Assembly (NCBI GenBank): GCA_038326205.1
Contig: JBBQJV010000003.1
Span: 1-64,000 of the forward strand
DNA from: UBA7672 sp038326205
Lineage (GTDB): Bacteria; Pseudomonadota; Alphaproteobacteria; Caulobacterales; Hyphomonadaceae
Direction: 5' to 3'
Length of the DNA: 64,000 bases
The position numbers and the translations under genes were made by a program. Below, piece by piece: positions 1-8,311 of the stretch. The notes under the pieces are model-generated. The model made no database searches and was not told the origin of the DNA. It saw only the letters and a list, made by a program, of their open reading frames with translations. Numbering within the stretch: position 1 is the stretch's first letter; every line of letters begins with the position of its first letter.

Positions 1-75
1 GAGATGGAGACGCCGCTCTTCAGCGTCGGTCAGCGCGCGCATGCGAACGGTCCTGGCAGAAGTTCATCAAGGCGT
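1..75 (+). other. possible 3' end of an interrupted gene
   Basis: The third forward frame is open from the window edge and stops at TGA 73-75, ending in the residues ERSWQKFIKA. It lies just outside the left end of the IS256 element. It could be the C-terminus of a gene cut by the window edge, but 24 codons are too few to assign a family, and chance is a real alternative. Confidence 0.2.
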
Positions 76-113
76 GAGGCAGGATGTCCATTGGCGATGG
101 CCTCGAGCGTAGC

Positions 114-138
114 GAGCTATGCGCGAAAGTTGGTGACG
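114..138 (+). repeat. left terminal inverted repeat of the IS256 element
   Basis: It begins GAGCTATG, carries CGAA in the middle and ends TTGGTGACG. It is mirrored at 1500-1524 with differences at four positions. It sits about 70 bp before the transposase start, a normal arrangement for the family. Confidence 0.8.
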
Positions 139-209
139 GCGTGAAGGGGTAAGGCGGCGTATCGTGGGGATGCTGAGTCTCCACTTTTCCATCAAAGGAA
201 TGATACGCC

Positions 210-1490
210 GTGACAAAAAGTAACGTGATTGCGCTGCCCCAGCCAGGGGCGTTTAGCGATTTGCTCACCGAGGTTTTGCGCAATGGCGCCCGAGCGCTTC
301 TGGCCAAAGCGGTAGAGGCGGAAACAGCGGATTTCCTCGAGCGATACGCTGATCTCAAAACCGAGGACGGCCGCCAACGAGTGGTTCGCCATGGCCACCT
401 GCCGGAGCGCGCCGTGATGACCGGGATAGGGGCCGTCAGCGTACGCCAGCCCCGGGTGCGCGACCGAGATCCGGGCGCTGGGAGCACAACCATCAGGTTC
501 ACCCCCTCGATCCTGCCGCCCTACGCGCGGCGCTCGAAGAGCTTGGAGGTGCTGCTGCCGATCCTTTACCTGAAGGGGATTTCAACCGGCGACTTTGGCG
601 AGGCGCTGGGCGCCCTTCTGGGCAAGGATGCGCCGGGCCTTTCAGCATCGACCATCGCCAGGCTCAAGGAGATCTGGGCCGACGAGCACAAGGCCTGGGA
701 GAAGCGAGACCTCTCAAGGAAGCAATACGCCTATGTCTGGGCCGACGGCATTCACCTGCAGGCTCGCCTTGAAGACGACGCGCAATGCATCCTGGTTTTG
801 ATCGGGGCCACACCGACGGGCGACAAGGAGCTGATCGGCTTCACCGACGGCCTTCGGGAAAGTGCGCAATCCTGGTCCGGTCTGTTGCTCAGCCTGCAAC
901 AGCGTGGGCTGCGAGATGCCCCCCAGCTCGCCATCGGCGATGGCGCGTTGGGCTTCTGGAAGGCCCTGGGCGAGGTCTGGCCGAAGACGCGCGAGCAGCG
1001 CTGCTGGGTCCACAAGACCGGCAACGTCCTCAACAAGCTGCCCAAGACGCTGCATTCGAAAGCCAAGCGCGACCTTCAGCAAATCTGGATGGCGGAGACC
1101 AAGGTCGATGCTGGCAAAGCCTTCGACCTGTTCGAGAAAACCTATGTCGCCAAATACGAGAAGGCGGTCACCTGCTTGACCAAGGATCGCGACGTGCTGC
1201 TGGCGTTCTACGACTTTCCAGCCGAACATTGGAAACACCTACGCACAACGAACCCGATCGAGAGCACCTTCGCAACCGTCCGCCATCGCACCATTCGCGC
1301 CAAGGGTTGCATGTCGAACGCCACCGCCCTCGCCATGGTCTTTAAGCTGATCGAGGCAGCCCAGCGCAATTGGCGACGCCCCGATGGCGCTCTCTTCTTG
1401 CCAAAGGTCATCTATGGGGTGAAATTCAAAGATGGAATCGAGGAGCAAGCAATATCAACTGCCCCTCAAGCCGAAGTCGTCGCCGCTTGA
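210..1490 (+). CDS. IS256-family transposase
   Basis: A 426-residue DDE transposase of the Mutator-like IS256 family, usual length about 400. Near the N-terminus it has the family opening with a long helix (LLTEVLRNGARALLAKAVEAE) and then GHLPERAVMTGIGAVSVRQPRV. Further on are the catalytic stretch YVWADGIH, the segment AIGDGALGFWKAL around the second acid, the CWVHKTGNVLNKLPK signature, and TTNPIESTFATVRHRT with the third acidic residue. GTG at 210 is the chosen start. The reading frame is intact, so the element may still be active. No other gene is inside the element. Confidence 0.95.
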   Translation: MTKSNVIALPQPGAFSDLLTEVLRNGARALLAKAVEAETADFLERYADLKTEDGRQRVVRHGHLPERAVMTGIGAVSVRQPRVRDRDPGAGSTTIRFTPSILPPYARRSKSLEVLLPILYLKGISTGDFGEALGALLGKDAPGLSASTIARLKEIWADEHKAWEKRDLSRKQYAYVWADGIHLQARLEDDAQCILVLIGATPTGDKELIGFTDGLRESAQSWSGLLLSLQQRGLRDAPQLAIGDGALGFWKALGEVWPKTREQRCWVHKTGNVLNKLPKTLHSKAKRDLQQIWMAETKVDAGKAFDLFEKTYVAKYEKAVTCLTKDRDVLLAFYDFPAEHWKHLRTTNPIESTFATVRHRTIRAKGCMSNATALAMVFKLIEAAQRNWRRPDGALFLPKVIYGVKFKDGIEEQAISTAPQAEVVAA

Positions 1491-1499
1491 TCCCCAGCG

Positions 1500-1524
1500 C
1501 GTCACCAAGATTCGGTCATAGCTC
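1500..1524 (+). repeat. right terminal inverted repeat of the IS256 element
   Basis: The reverse complement begins GAGCTATG and continues with CGAA and TTGGTGACG, as at 114-138. It starts 10 bp after the transposase stop codon, as is usual for the compact IS256 family. Confidence 0.8.
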
Positions 1525-1732
1525 AGCGGCAGGTGACGCTGTCTCCTTATAGAGACAATGCGGTAATTCGGCGCGACATTGTCCGATTCTGATGTTGGTC
1601 CGCAACAGTCGTTTGCCCACCGGCTTTTTGCATCTTCAAATGCGTGGTTGTTGAATCGTAGGCGAGCGACATTCGTTGCGCTAGACAGGTCGAAACGTTT
1701 CCTGTTCCGGCGACGTCGAATGGGACGCTATC

Positions 1733-3001
1733 TTGATTGAAGCCCTGATCCACTTCCAAGGTCTGATCGGCCTACTCTTTGTGCTGCTGGTAGCCTGGGT
1801 GCTGTCCGAGAGCCGAAGCGGGAGGCCGAGCCTGCGCTGGATTGGCGGAGCGGTCGCGCTGCAGATAGTGATTGCGCTGGCGATCGTGCGAGTTCCATTC
1901 ATCTGGGACGTGATCGGTCTTGCGAACACTGCGGTACAAGCTGTCGAGAAAGCCACGCTCGTGGGGTCCAGTTACATGTTTGGCTACATTGGAGGCGCGG
2001 AGGCCCCGTTTGGCCTCAAGGACGGTGTGCCCCAGCCAGTCATCGTCGCTTTCCAGATCCTGCCGCTCGTCATTGTGCTGTCCGCGCTGTCGGCCCTTTT
2101 CTGGCACTGGGGGGTCCTGCGCTGGATTGTACGAGGGCTGTCCTGGGCGCTGCAAAGAACACTTGGTGTGAGCGGCGTGGTCGGCCTGAGTGGTGGCGCG
2201 AACATCTTCCTGGGTGTGGTCGAGTCGCCCATGGTCGTGCGGGGGTATCTCGAACGCATGAGTCGGGCAGAACTGTTCACGGTGATGGTTCTTGCGATGT
2301 CGACGGTCTCCGGTGCTATTCTGGTCCTCTATGCGCAGACCCTCTCACAGGTCGTGCCGAACGCAGTCGGGCACATGATCTCCGCGTCATTGATTTCCCT
2401 GCCTGCGGCCATTCTTGTTGCGCGGTTGATGGTGCCTGGCGGCGGCGATACCGCGGCTGAGCGCGGACTATCGGAACTGAAATACGATAGCAGCATCGAT
2501 GCCATCACGCGCGGGACGCTGGACGGCGTGCAGTTGTTCCTCGCGGTGATTGGCGTAATCATAGTTGTGTTCGCGCTGGTCAACCTTGTTGACCAGATGC
2601 TGGCGGTGTTGCCGCTGGTCGATGGCGAGGCGATCTCATTGAAGCGTGTAATGGGATGGGTCTTCGCACCACTCATGTGGATGCTAGGCGTACCGTGGGA
2701 AGATGCTCCGACTGCAGGCGCGTTGATGGGGACCAAATCTATCCTCAACGAGTATGTCGCGTATCTCGATCTTGCTGCGATGCCGGCGGAAACTTTCGAT
2801 CCGCGTAGTCGTCTCATCGTGATCTACGCTCTCTGCGGGTTCGCAAATCTGGCGAGCGTGGGGCTATTGGTTTCGACAATCGGCACATTGGCGCCGTCGC
2901 GCAGGGCCGAGGTCGCGGCGCTCGGCATGAAATCATGGGTTGCCGGAAATCTTGCATCCGCGATGACCGGGGCCGTGATTGGCCTCGTTACCTTCGCGTA
3001 G
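1733..3001 (+). CDS. NupC-type concentrative nucleoside transporter
   Basis: A 422-residue inner-membrane protein of the CNT family, which imports nucleosides with a cation gradient. It has hydrophobic segments throughout and the family core GLSGGANIFLGVVESPMVV at about 151-169. Further on come GAILVLYAQ, MGTKSILNEYVAYL, and a C-terminal GFANLASVGLLVSTIG. The start used is TTG at 1733, because the only nearby ATG (1720) is out of frame and stops at once. It may feed the nucleoside-handling enzymes at 18-21 kb, but that link is inference. The next gene begins 12 bp downstream, so an operon with the following two genes is likely. Confidence 0.9.
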   Translation: MIEALIHFQGLIGLLFVLLVAWVLSESRSGRPSLRWIGGAVALQIVIALAIVRVPFIWDVIGLANTAVQAVEKATLVGSSYMFGYIGGAEAPFGLKDGVPQPVIVAFQILPLVIVLSALSALFWHWGVLRWIVRGLSWALQRTLGVSGVVGLSGGANIFLGVVESPMVVRGYLERMSRAELFTVMVLAMSTVSGAILVLYAQTLSQVVPNAVGHMISASLISLPAAILVARLMVPGGGDTAAERGLSELKYDSSIDAITRGTLDGVQLFLAVIGVIIVVFALVNLVDQMLAVLPLVDGEAISLKRVMGWVFAPLMWMLGVPWEDAPTAGALMGTKSILNEYVAYLDLAAMPAETFDPRSRLIVIYALCGFANLASVGLLVSTIGTLAPSRRAEVAALGMKSWVAGNLASAMTGAVIGLVTFA

Positions 3002-3013
3002 TAAAGCATCATC

Positions 3014-3652
3014 ATGTTCGATGCCCTGCTACGGCCTGTGATCAACCCGGCATTGAACCTGATTGGCAGGAGCATTGCCCGCGCCGGGATCACCGCAAAC
3101 CATATCACGCTCGCCGGTGCGCTTGCCGGGATGCTTGCAGGAGGCGTCATCGCGTTTGGTAACTACCTTCCCGGACTTGGCCTTATTCTCGTTAGCCGCC
3201 TGCTCGATGGACTCGATGGAGCGGTCGCCCGAGCAACACGATCGACCGATTTTGGGGGCTATCTCGATATCGTCTGCGACTACGTTTTTTATCTCGCCGT
3301 CCCGCTTGGTTTTGCCTTCGCGAACATGCAAAACATGCCTTCCGCAATCATTCTGACCGCGAGTTTCACGCTGACCGCTGTCAGCTTCCTCGCTTTTGCA
3401 GCGGTCGCAGGAAAGCGCGGGCTAACAACGGCAGCCCATGGGCCGAAGAGTTTCTTCTACAACACAGGACTGGCTGAGGGTTTCGAGACCATAGCCGCCT
3501 TCGTGCTGATGTGTCTCCTGCCGGATCAGTTTCCGGTCATCGCATCCGTGTTGGCGATGTTGTGTGTCGTCACGGTTTTCCAGAGAACCTATGCTGCTGC
3601 AAAGGAGTTCTCGGATCCGGCGGCGGACAAGGATGGAGCTGCTCCGCCGTGA
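3014..3652 (+). CDS. CDP-alcohol phosphatidyltransferase family protein
   Basis: A 212-residue membrane enzyme that transfers a phosphatidyl or similar group from a CDP-alcohol to a second alcohol, with CMP release. The family signature D-G-x2-A-R-x7-G-x3-D-x3-D is present at about residues 68-89 (DGAVAR then GGYLDIVCD), with all metal-binding acids kept. About six membrane segments follow the usual pattern. The acceptor cannot be told from sequence. The gene starts 12 bp after the transporter and its stop overlaps the next start by 4 bp (GTGA), so the three genes are probably co-transcribed. Confidence 0.88.
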   Translation: MFDALLRPVINPALNLIGRSIARAGITANHITLAGALAGMLAGGVIAFGNYLPGLGLILVSRLLDGLDGAVARATRSTDFGGYLDIVCDYVFYLAVPLGFAFANMQNMPSAIILTASFTLTAVSFLAFAAVAGKRGLTTAAHGPKSFFYNTGLAEGFETIAAFVLMCLLPDQFPVIASVLAMLCVVTVFQRTYAAAKEFSDPAADKDGAAPP

Positions 3653-4782
3653 CGACGTCCATTGATCGCGGGACCGGGCAGGCGGCGGTCGTGCTAATTG
3701 GAGCTGGTCACGCCCATCTCCACGTCTTGAAGCACGCCCAACTATTCCACCGTTCTGGAACCCGCCTTGTTCTGGTTGCTCCAGCGCGTTTCGACTATTC
3801 GGGATTGGCGACAGGCGTTCTCTCCGGAGCCCTGCCGCCCGGTGAGAACAATCTCGACATCGCGCGGCTTGCCGCTGCGCACCGCGTCGAACACCACGTG
3901 GCCGAGGTACGCGACATCGACTTCAAAGAGAAGATTGTGCGGCTCGAAGATGGAACGCCGGTGACGTTCGATCTCCTGTCGCTGAATGTCGGCAGCGTTG
4001 TGGCAGATCCATCAAGCCTCGCCGCGCTGCCCGGAGTCGTCACGGTCAAGCCGTTGAGCCAGCTCGCAGACCTGCGCCGCCAGATCGAGGCGGCGGCATG
4101 CGCGGGCGATTCATGTCCGGCGATTGTCGTCGCCGGCAGCGGCCCGAGCGCATTCGAGGTTGCTGCTGCCATTGTGGGGCTGTGCGAGCGAGGGGGTGTC
4201 GCGCCGCTGATCACAGTAGTCGGGTCTATTGCTGACGCGGACTGGGCGCCGCTCGCAGCGATGCGTGCGGTCATCCGACGACTGGTAAACAGGGGCGTTC
4301 GATTTCATGAAGGGCGCGTCACAGGCCGCACGGCATCCTTCTGCCAACTCGCGACGGGCGAGCAACTGCCATGCGATATTCTGGTCATGGCGACGGGTCT
4401 GCGCGGTGCAGCGCTGGCGGCGGCGTGCGGCTTGCCCGTGGACGAACATGGCCGGCTGCGCGTTACAAACCAGCTATGCTCCGTCGCTGCCGCAAACGTC
4501 TTCGCAACTGGCGACTGTTCCGTGATTGTCGGTGATGAGCGTCCAGCGCTGGGCGTGTTTGGCGTGCGAGCGGGCCCCGTCCTTCTTCAGAACCTTTGCG
4601 CGGCTGCTGAAGAGGATACGTTGTCGTCGTATCGACCGCAGAGCCGGTGGTTGTCCGTACTCGACCTGGGTGATCACACAGGTCTCGCTCTGTACGGTGA
4701 TGTCTGGTGGCTCGGGCGGTTGCCGCTATGGCTCAAGCGGTGGTTGGATCGCAGGTTTCTCGCTCGTCATCGCGTCGAGTAA
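3649..4782 (+). CDS. NAD(P)/FAD-dependent oxidoreductase, type II NADH dehydrogenase-like
   Basis: A 377-residue flavoprotein starting at GTG 3649, overlapping the previous stop by 4 bp; an open frame continues upstream but is antisense-like and not conserved in character. The N-terminal dinucleotide fold is VVLIGAGHAHLHVLK. A second nucleotide fold is at IVVAGSGPSAFEVAAAI, and the FAD-binding end is NVFATGDCSVI. The layout matches the pyridine-nucleotide disulfide oxidoreductase and NDH-2 group, including the FAD protein often linked with selenophosphate synthase. There is no redox-active Cys pair. The physiological electron acceptor is unknown. Confidence 0.8.
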   Translation: MTTSIDRGTGQAAVVLIGAGHAHLHVLKHAQLFHRSGTRLVLVAPARFDYSGLATGVLSGALPPGENNLDIARLAAAHRVEHHVAEVRDIDFKEKIVRLEDGTPVTFDLLSLNVGSVVADPSSLAALPGVVTVKPLSQLADLRRQIEAAACAGDSCPAIVVAGSGPSAFEVAAAIVGLCERGGVAPLITVVGSIADADWAPLAAMRAVIRRLVNRGVRFHEGRVTGRTASFCQLATGEQLPCDILVMATGLRGAALAAACGLPVDEHGRLRVTNQLCSVAAANVFATGDCSVIVGDERPALGVFGVRAGPVLLQNLCAAAEEDTLSSYRPQSRWLSVLDLGDHTGLALYGDVWWLGRLPLWLKRWLDRRFLARHRVE

Positions 4783-4810
4783 AACTACGTGCTGTCGCGT
4801 TCGGCTGGTT

Positions 4811-6232
4811 TCATGCGAAATGCTTGAGAATGGAAACCAACGTGCGCGTTTTACCCGAGAACAACGCTGGCGCGTACCACATGCCCGCGAGCCGCTTGCT
4901 AGCCTCTCCGCGCGTTGGGTACGGCGCAATGGCCGATGTGAGCTTGCTAAGCTTTAATCCTGCGGACATGACCAGCGACCAAATATGGATGTGATCGCCC
5001 GCGTGGCGGCCAACGAGCGTTACCCCGAGCACCTTGCCTGACTTCGATGTGATCAGCTTTGCAAAGCCGCGCGTGTCGCCTTCAGCCAGCGCGCGATCAT
5101 TCTCCTCCATCGGGATCTGCACCACCCGTACGTCGCTGCCATGAGACTTGATCGCGTTCGCTTCGCTGATGCCAACCGCCGCGAGTTCTGGATCCGTATA
5201 CGTGACGCGGGGCACAATAACAGCGTCTGCATTGATCGGCATAGCGAACAACGCTCGGCGAACCACCAGCGCCGCATGAGCCCCCGCAAGGTGCGTGAAC
5301 TGTCCGCGACCGGCGACATCTCCGACAGCATAGACGTGCTTGTTTGACGAGCGCAGCGAGCGGTCGGTGACAATGCCATTCCGGTCATGCTTCACGCCGG
5401 CCCGGTCGAGATCGAGACCGTCGAGTGTCGGCTTGCGTCCTACTGCGATAAGAAGGTGTGATCCTGACAGGCGGCTTTGCTTGCCCTCGCGTTCCACGAC
5501 GAGCGTAGGACCGGGCTCAACACGCACGGCCTTGCTGCCCGGATGTAGATCGATCCCGTCTGACCGGAGTTGGTCCAGCACAATGGCGGCGACTTCGGGA
5601 TCTTCCCGTCCCAGAAGCTGGTCAGCCTCGATGATCGCGACGTCCGAGCCCAGCCGGCGAAACGCCTGGCCGAGTTCGAGGCCGATCGGGCCTCCACCGA
5701 GAACGAGAAGCTTCTTCGGCAATTCGGTCAGACTGAATATCGTCTCGTTGGTCAGATAGGGAGTGTCGGTAAGACCCGGTATCGGCGGCACGGCGGCTGT
5801 CGATCCTGTGGCGACAATGATCTTGCGCGCCGTCACCGAAACACTGTCACTGGCCACAGTCTTGCCATCGACGAACCGCGCGGCCTCGCGCACGACCCGG
5901 ACACCCAAACCCTCGAAACGCTCCTGGCTGTCGACTGGGGCGATAGCCGCGATGGTCCGGTGCACATGTTCCATGACAGCCGCGAAATCGATACTTATGG
6001 CATGCGCGTTTACGCCAAGATGAGAAGCGCTGCGGGCGTTGTGAGCAGCGCCTGCGGCTGCGATCAGCGCTTTCGACGGGACACATCCATAATTGAGGCA
6101 GTCACCCCCCATCTCGCTTTTCTCGAACAGGACGACCTTCAAGCCAAGCTGTGCTGCGCCGGAGGCAATAGAGAGACCACCGGAGCCCGCGCCAATGATA
6201 GCAATGTCGGCCTTTATCGCTTCGGAGCTCAC
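4811..6232 (-). CDS. MerA/Lpd-like FAD-dependent disulfide oxidoreductase
   Basis: A 473-residue class I flavoprotein disulfide reductase, starting at GTG 6232 (4-bp overlap with the upstream VTT gene). It has the FAD fold AIIGAGSGGLSIASGAA, the redox-active pair in GGDCLNYGCVPSK (C45 and C50), the NAD fold LVLGGGPIGLELGQAF, and YAVGDVAG. The C-terminal dimerisation domain reads IAPYPTRGE where lipoamide dehydrogenases have His-Pro-Thr. A true lipoamide or glutathione reductase is therefore unlikely. It resembles the mercuric-reductase-like enzymes commonly encoded beside, or fused to, TVP38/VTT membrane proteins. The substrate is unknown. Confidence 0.87.
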   Translation of the reverse strand: MSSEAIKADIAIIGAGSGGLSIASGAAQLGLKVVLFEKSEMGGDCLNYGCVPSKALIAAAGAAHNARSASHLGVNAHAISIDFAAVMEHVHRTIAAIAPVDSQERFEGLGVRVVREAARFVDGKTVASDSVSVTARKIIVATGSTAAVPPIPGLTDTPYLTNETIFSLTELPKKLLVLGGGPIGLELGQAFRRLGSDVAIIEADQLLGREDPEVAAIVLDQLRSDGIDLHPGSKAVRVEPGPTLVVEREGKQSRLSGSHLLIAVGRKPTLDGLDLDRAGVKHDRNGIVTDRSLRSSNKHVYAVGDVAGRGQFTHLAGAHAALVVRRALFAMPINADAVIVPRVTYTDPELAAVGISEANAIKSHGSDVRVVQIPMEENDRALAEGDTRGFAKLITSKSGKVLGVTLVGRHAGDHIHIWSLVMSAGLKLSKLTSAIAPYPTRGEASKRLAGMWYAPALFSGKTRTLVSILKHFA

Positions 6233-6945
6233 AGCGGCTTGTCCTTCTTGCGGCGCACGTTTCGATACAACGTTGTGCTCAGCGCAAGGAGCGCCAGCGC
6301 TATCAACGGCCCGAGAATATGCGGCTCGAAGATCACGCCAAGATCCGGAGAGCCGCCCTCGGCGACGATTGTTCCGATTCCCGCTCCGATACTGCTGAAG
6401 ATGAATGTCGCCGGGATGATGCCGATGAATGTCGCGGCGACATAAGCCCGTATTGGAGTACCGGCGAGCGCCGCCGCCACATTGACGAACCAGAAAGGTA
6501 CGACCGGGATGAGGCGCAGCGTCAGGATATATCCGAATGCGCCTTGCTGGACGCCATCGATGACCGCTTTCAATCTGCCGCCAGAAGCTTCGGCCTTCGC
6601 GCGCAACGCTGCTCCAAGCGATGTGCCGACGGCGTAGAATATCCCTATGGCGCCCAAGGTTGCGCCGATGACGGTTGCGCTTCCCCCGACCCATGTTCCG
6701 AAGAGATAGCCTCCCGCCAGCGTAAGAATGGTGGCTCCGGGAAGGCTTATCGCCGTAGCAATTGCATAGATTCCAATAAACATCGCGAGCGCGATGATCA
6801 AATTCTGGTCGATGAATGCGCGCAGGCCTGACTCATTTTCCCTGAGTGCGTCCAGGTTCAGGAAGCGCGTCACACCCGAGGCGAGCGCAATGACAATGAT
6901 CGCAGCAAGCACGAACAGAGGCAGGAACTGTCTGAGTCGCTTCAT
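6229..6945 (-). CDS. TVP38/TMEM64 (VTT domain) family membrane protein
   Basis: A 238-residue inner-membrane protein with about six hydrophobic segments. It carries the VTT/SNARE-associated core: GATILTLAGGYLFGTWVG, then a small-residue-rich GATLGAIGIFYAVGTSLG, and LRLIPVVPFWFVNVAAAL. Members of this group scramble or traffic lipids, and in bacteria the role is mostly unknown. It overlaps the downstream flavoprotein by 4 bp, a pairing seen often enough to suggest a functional unit of membrane protein and reductase. Confidence 0.88.
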   Translation of the reverse strand: MKRLRQFLPLFVLAAIIVIALASGVTRFLNLDALRENESGLRAFIDQNLIIALAMFIGIYAIATAISLPGATILTLAGGYLFGTWVGGSATVIGATLGAIGIFYAVGTSLGAALRAKAEASGGRLKAVIDGVQQGAFGYILTLRLIPVVPFWFVNVAAALAGTPIRAYVAATFIGIIPATFIFSSIGAGIGTIVAEGGSPDLGVIFEPHILGPLIALALLALSTTLYRNVRRKKDKPL

Positions 6946-7177
6946 TCACTGCCCAATGCTGCGGAGATGACCCAGCCCGAATGCCTGCAAGAACGGGAAA
7001 AAAGCTATTGGTGGAATTCGACAATACCCGCTGACGTTGCGTCAGACTTTAGACGCCGCGATCTGGCGAACGACGTTCCAGTTGACCGCCACGATTTGTA
7101 CCCGTTCTGTGAAGGGAAGCAAAACGCTGCCATGTGATATAGGCGTAATCTGTTCCTGACCTAAGGCGAAAGACAAC

Positions 7178-7948
7178 ATGCTCAAGATTGTGATCTGGTT
7201 GGTATCCGTCGTTGCGATTATCGCCGCACTGGCTGTGGTAGCCGCGGGGCCTGGCACCCGCTTCGGTCTCTGGAATTTTGGCGTCGGGCTCGGCATTCTC
7301 CAAATGGCCGCGATCCCGGTCCTTGTGCTCGCAGCCGGGTCCTTGGTGATGGTGCTGCTGGCATTCTGGAAAGCGCGCGGCCTTGTTCCGCTTGCTGGAC
7401 TTGCCTTGGTCATGGCCGGCGGCGCGTCGCTTATTCCCTTGCAGATGAAAGCCGCGGCCGAAGGCAATCCCTTTATCCATGACATCACCACGGATTTCGA
7501 CAATCCGCCTCAGATCATCGCCGCCGCCTTGGCTGAGCGCATGAATCCTCCCGGGTATCTGGGTTCCGATCCGGCCCCACAAGGCAATGGGGTGACAATC
7601 AGCGCAGCGCAGCAAAATGCATTTCCAGACATCGCGCCGCTCATGCTCAAGGGCGAGTTGGGTGCGATAGCGACCCAAGCGAACAGCGCGATCAAGTCGA
7701 TGGGCATGGAAATCCTGCCGAACTCCGGACCCAACGGAACGCAGTCGGGTCAGTCCATAATCGAGGCAGTGGCCACGTCGACCTGGTTTGGGTTCAAGGA
7801 CGACTTCGTGGTCCGGCTAGCCGACCAAGGAGACGGCTCGATCCGCGTCGATGTCCGTTCCAAATCGCGCGTCGGCGTCTCGGACCTTGGCGCCAACGCA
7901 GCGCGTGTGAGGCAGTTCCTGAAGGAGCTGCGCTCCAAAAGCGAGTAA
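7178..7948 (+). CDS. DUF1499 domain membrane protein
   Basis: A 256-residue protein. Residues 1-90 hold three hydrophobic segments (MLKIVIWLVSVVAIIAALAV first). Residues 110-256 form a DUF1499 domain with the typical EAVATSTWFGFKDDFVVRL and VDVRSKSRVGVSDLGANAARVRQFL. The biochemical role of the family is not known. The start at 7178 follows an AAGG about 14 bp upstream. It is a single-gene unit, divergent from the VTT operon. Confidence 0.85.
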   Translation: MLKIVIWLVSVVAIIAALAVVAAGPGTRFGLWNFGVGLGILQMAAIPVLVLAAGSLVMVLLAFWKARGLVPLAGLALVMAGGASLIPLQMKAAAEGNPFIHDITTDFDNPPQIIAAALAERMNPPGYLGSDPAPQGNGVTISAAQQNAFPDIAPLMLKGELGAIATQANSAIKSMGMEILPNSGPNGTQSGQSIIEAVATSTWFGFKDDFVVRLADQGDGSIRVDVRSKSRVGVSDLGANAARVRQFLKELRSKSE

Positions 7949-8311
7949 AGCGGACCCGATACTCGCAAAGCCAGAATGCCAAGATGCGCCGAGCTGCCCG
8001 TCAGGCTATGATAGGCACCCGCTCAGCGTTAACTTACCGTGGCGACGAATAAAGGGGTGCCGATACGCTCTGGGCGATCCGGATGCGGCGGCTCGCCTTA
8101 CGCCGCTGTTTTCTGCGCCAGGTAGCGGGAGGTGAAAATGCGGCATCCCGGATCACAACGTCTCGTGGCTCCTGGAGATAAACAGTATGTCCACCTCACC
8201 CAACGGGCATGGTTCGTAAGCGTCATCCGGGAGTTCGTGAGGGATAGCTAGCGCTGGCTCTTTGGCGACAGCGGTATGACTCTTGTGATCCTTAGTTGTG
8301 CCCTGCGCTTG
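7949..8311. other. intergenic, no gene recognised
   Basis: Between the DUF1499 stop and the 3' end of the copper ATPase, the six frames hold only short open stretches without family features. No clear terminator or repeat was found. Confidence 0.5.

Larger units (their letters stand above)
114..1524 (+). mobile_element. IS256-family insertion sequence
   Basis: The element is bounded by two imperfect inverted repeats of 25 bp, at 114-138 and 1500-1524. They match at about 21 of 25 positions and share GAGCTATG at the outer tip and TTGGTGACG at the inner end. It holds a single transposase gene reading rightward. The bases just outside the two ends (AGCGTAGC on the left, AGCGGCAG on the right) are not an obvious 8-9 bp target duplication. 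The insertion may therefore be old, or the flanks may have rearranged. Confidence 0.85.

Noticed and set aside
4811..6694. Single fused protein of VTT remnant and flavoprotein
   Set aside because: The extended frame upstream of 6232 is out of frame with the VTT gene and Arg-rich; a GTG start with a 4-bp overlap explains the layout.
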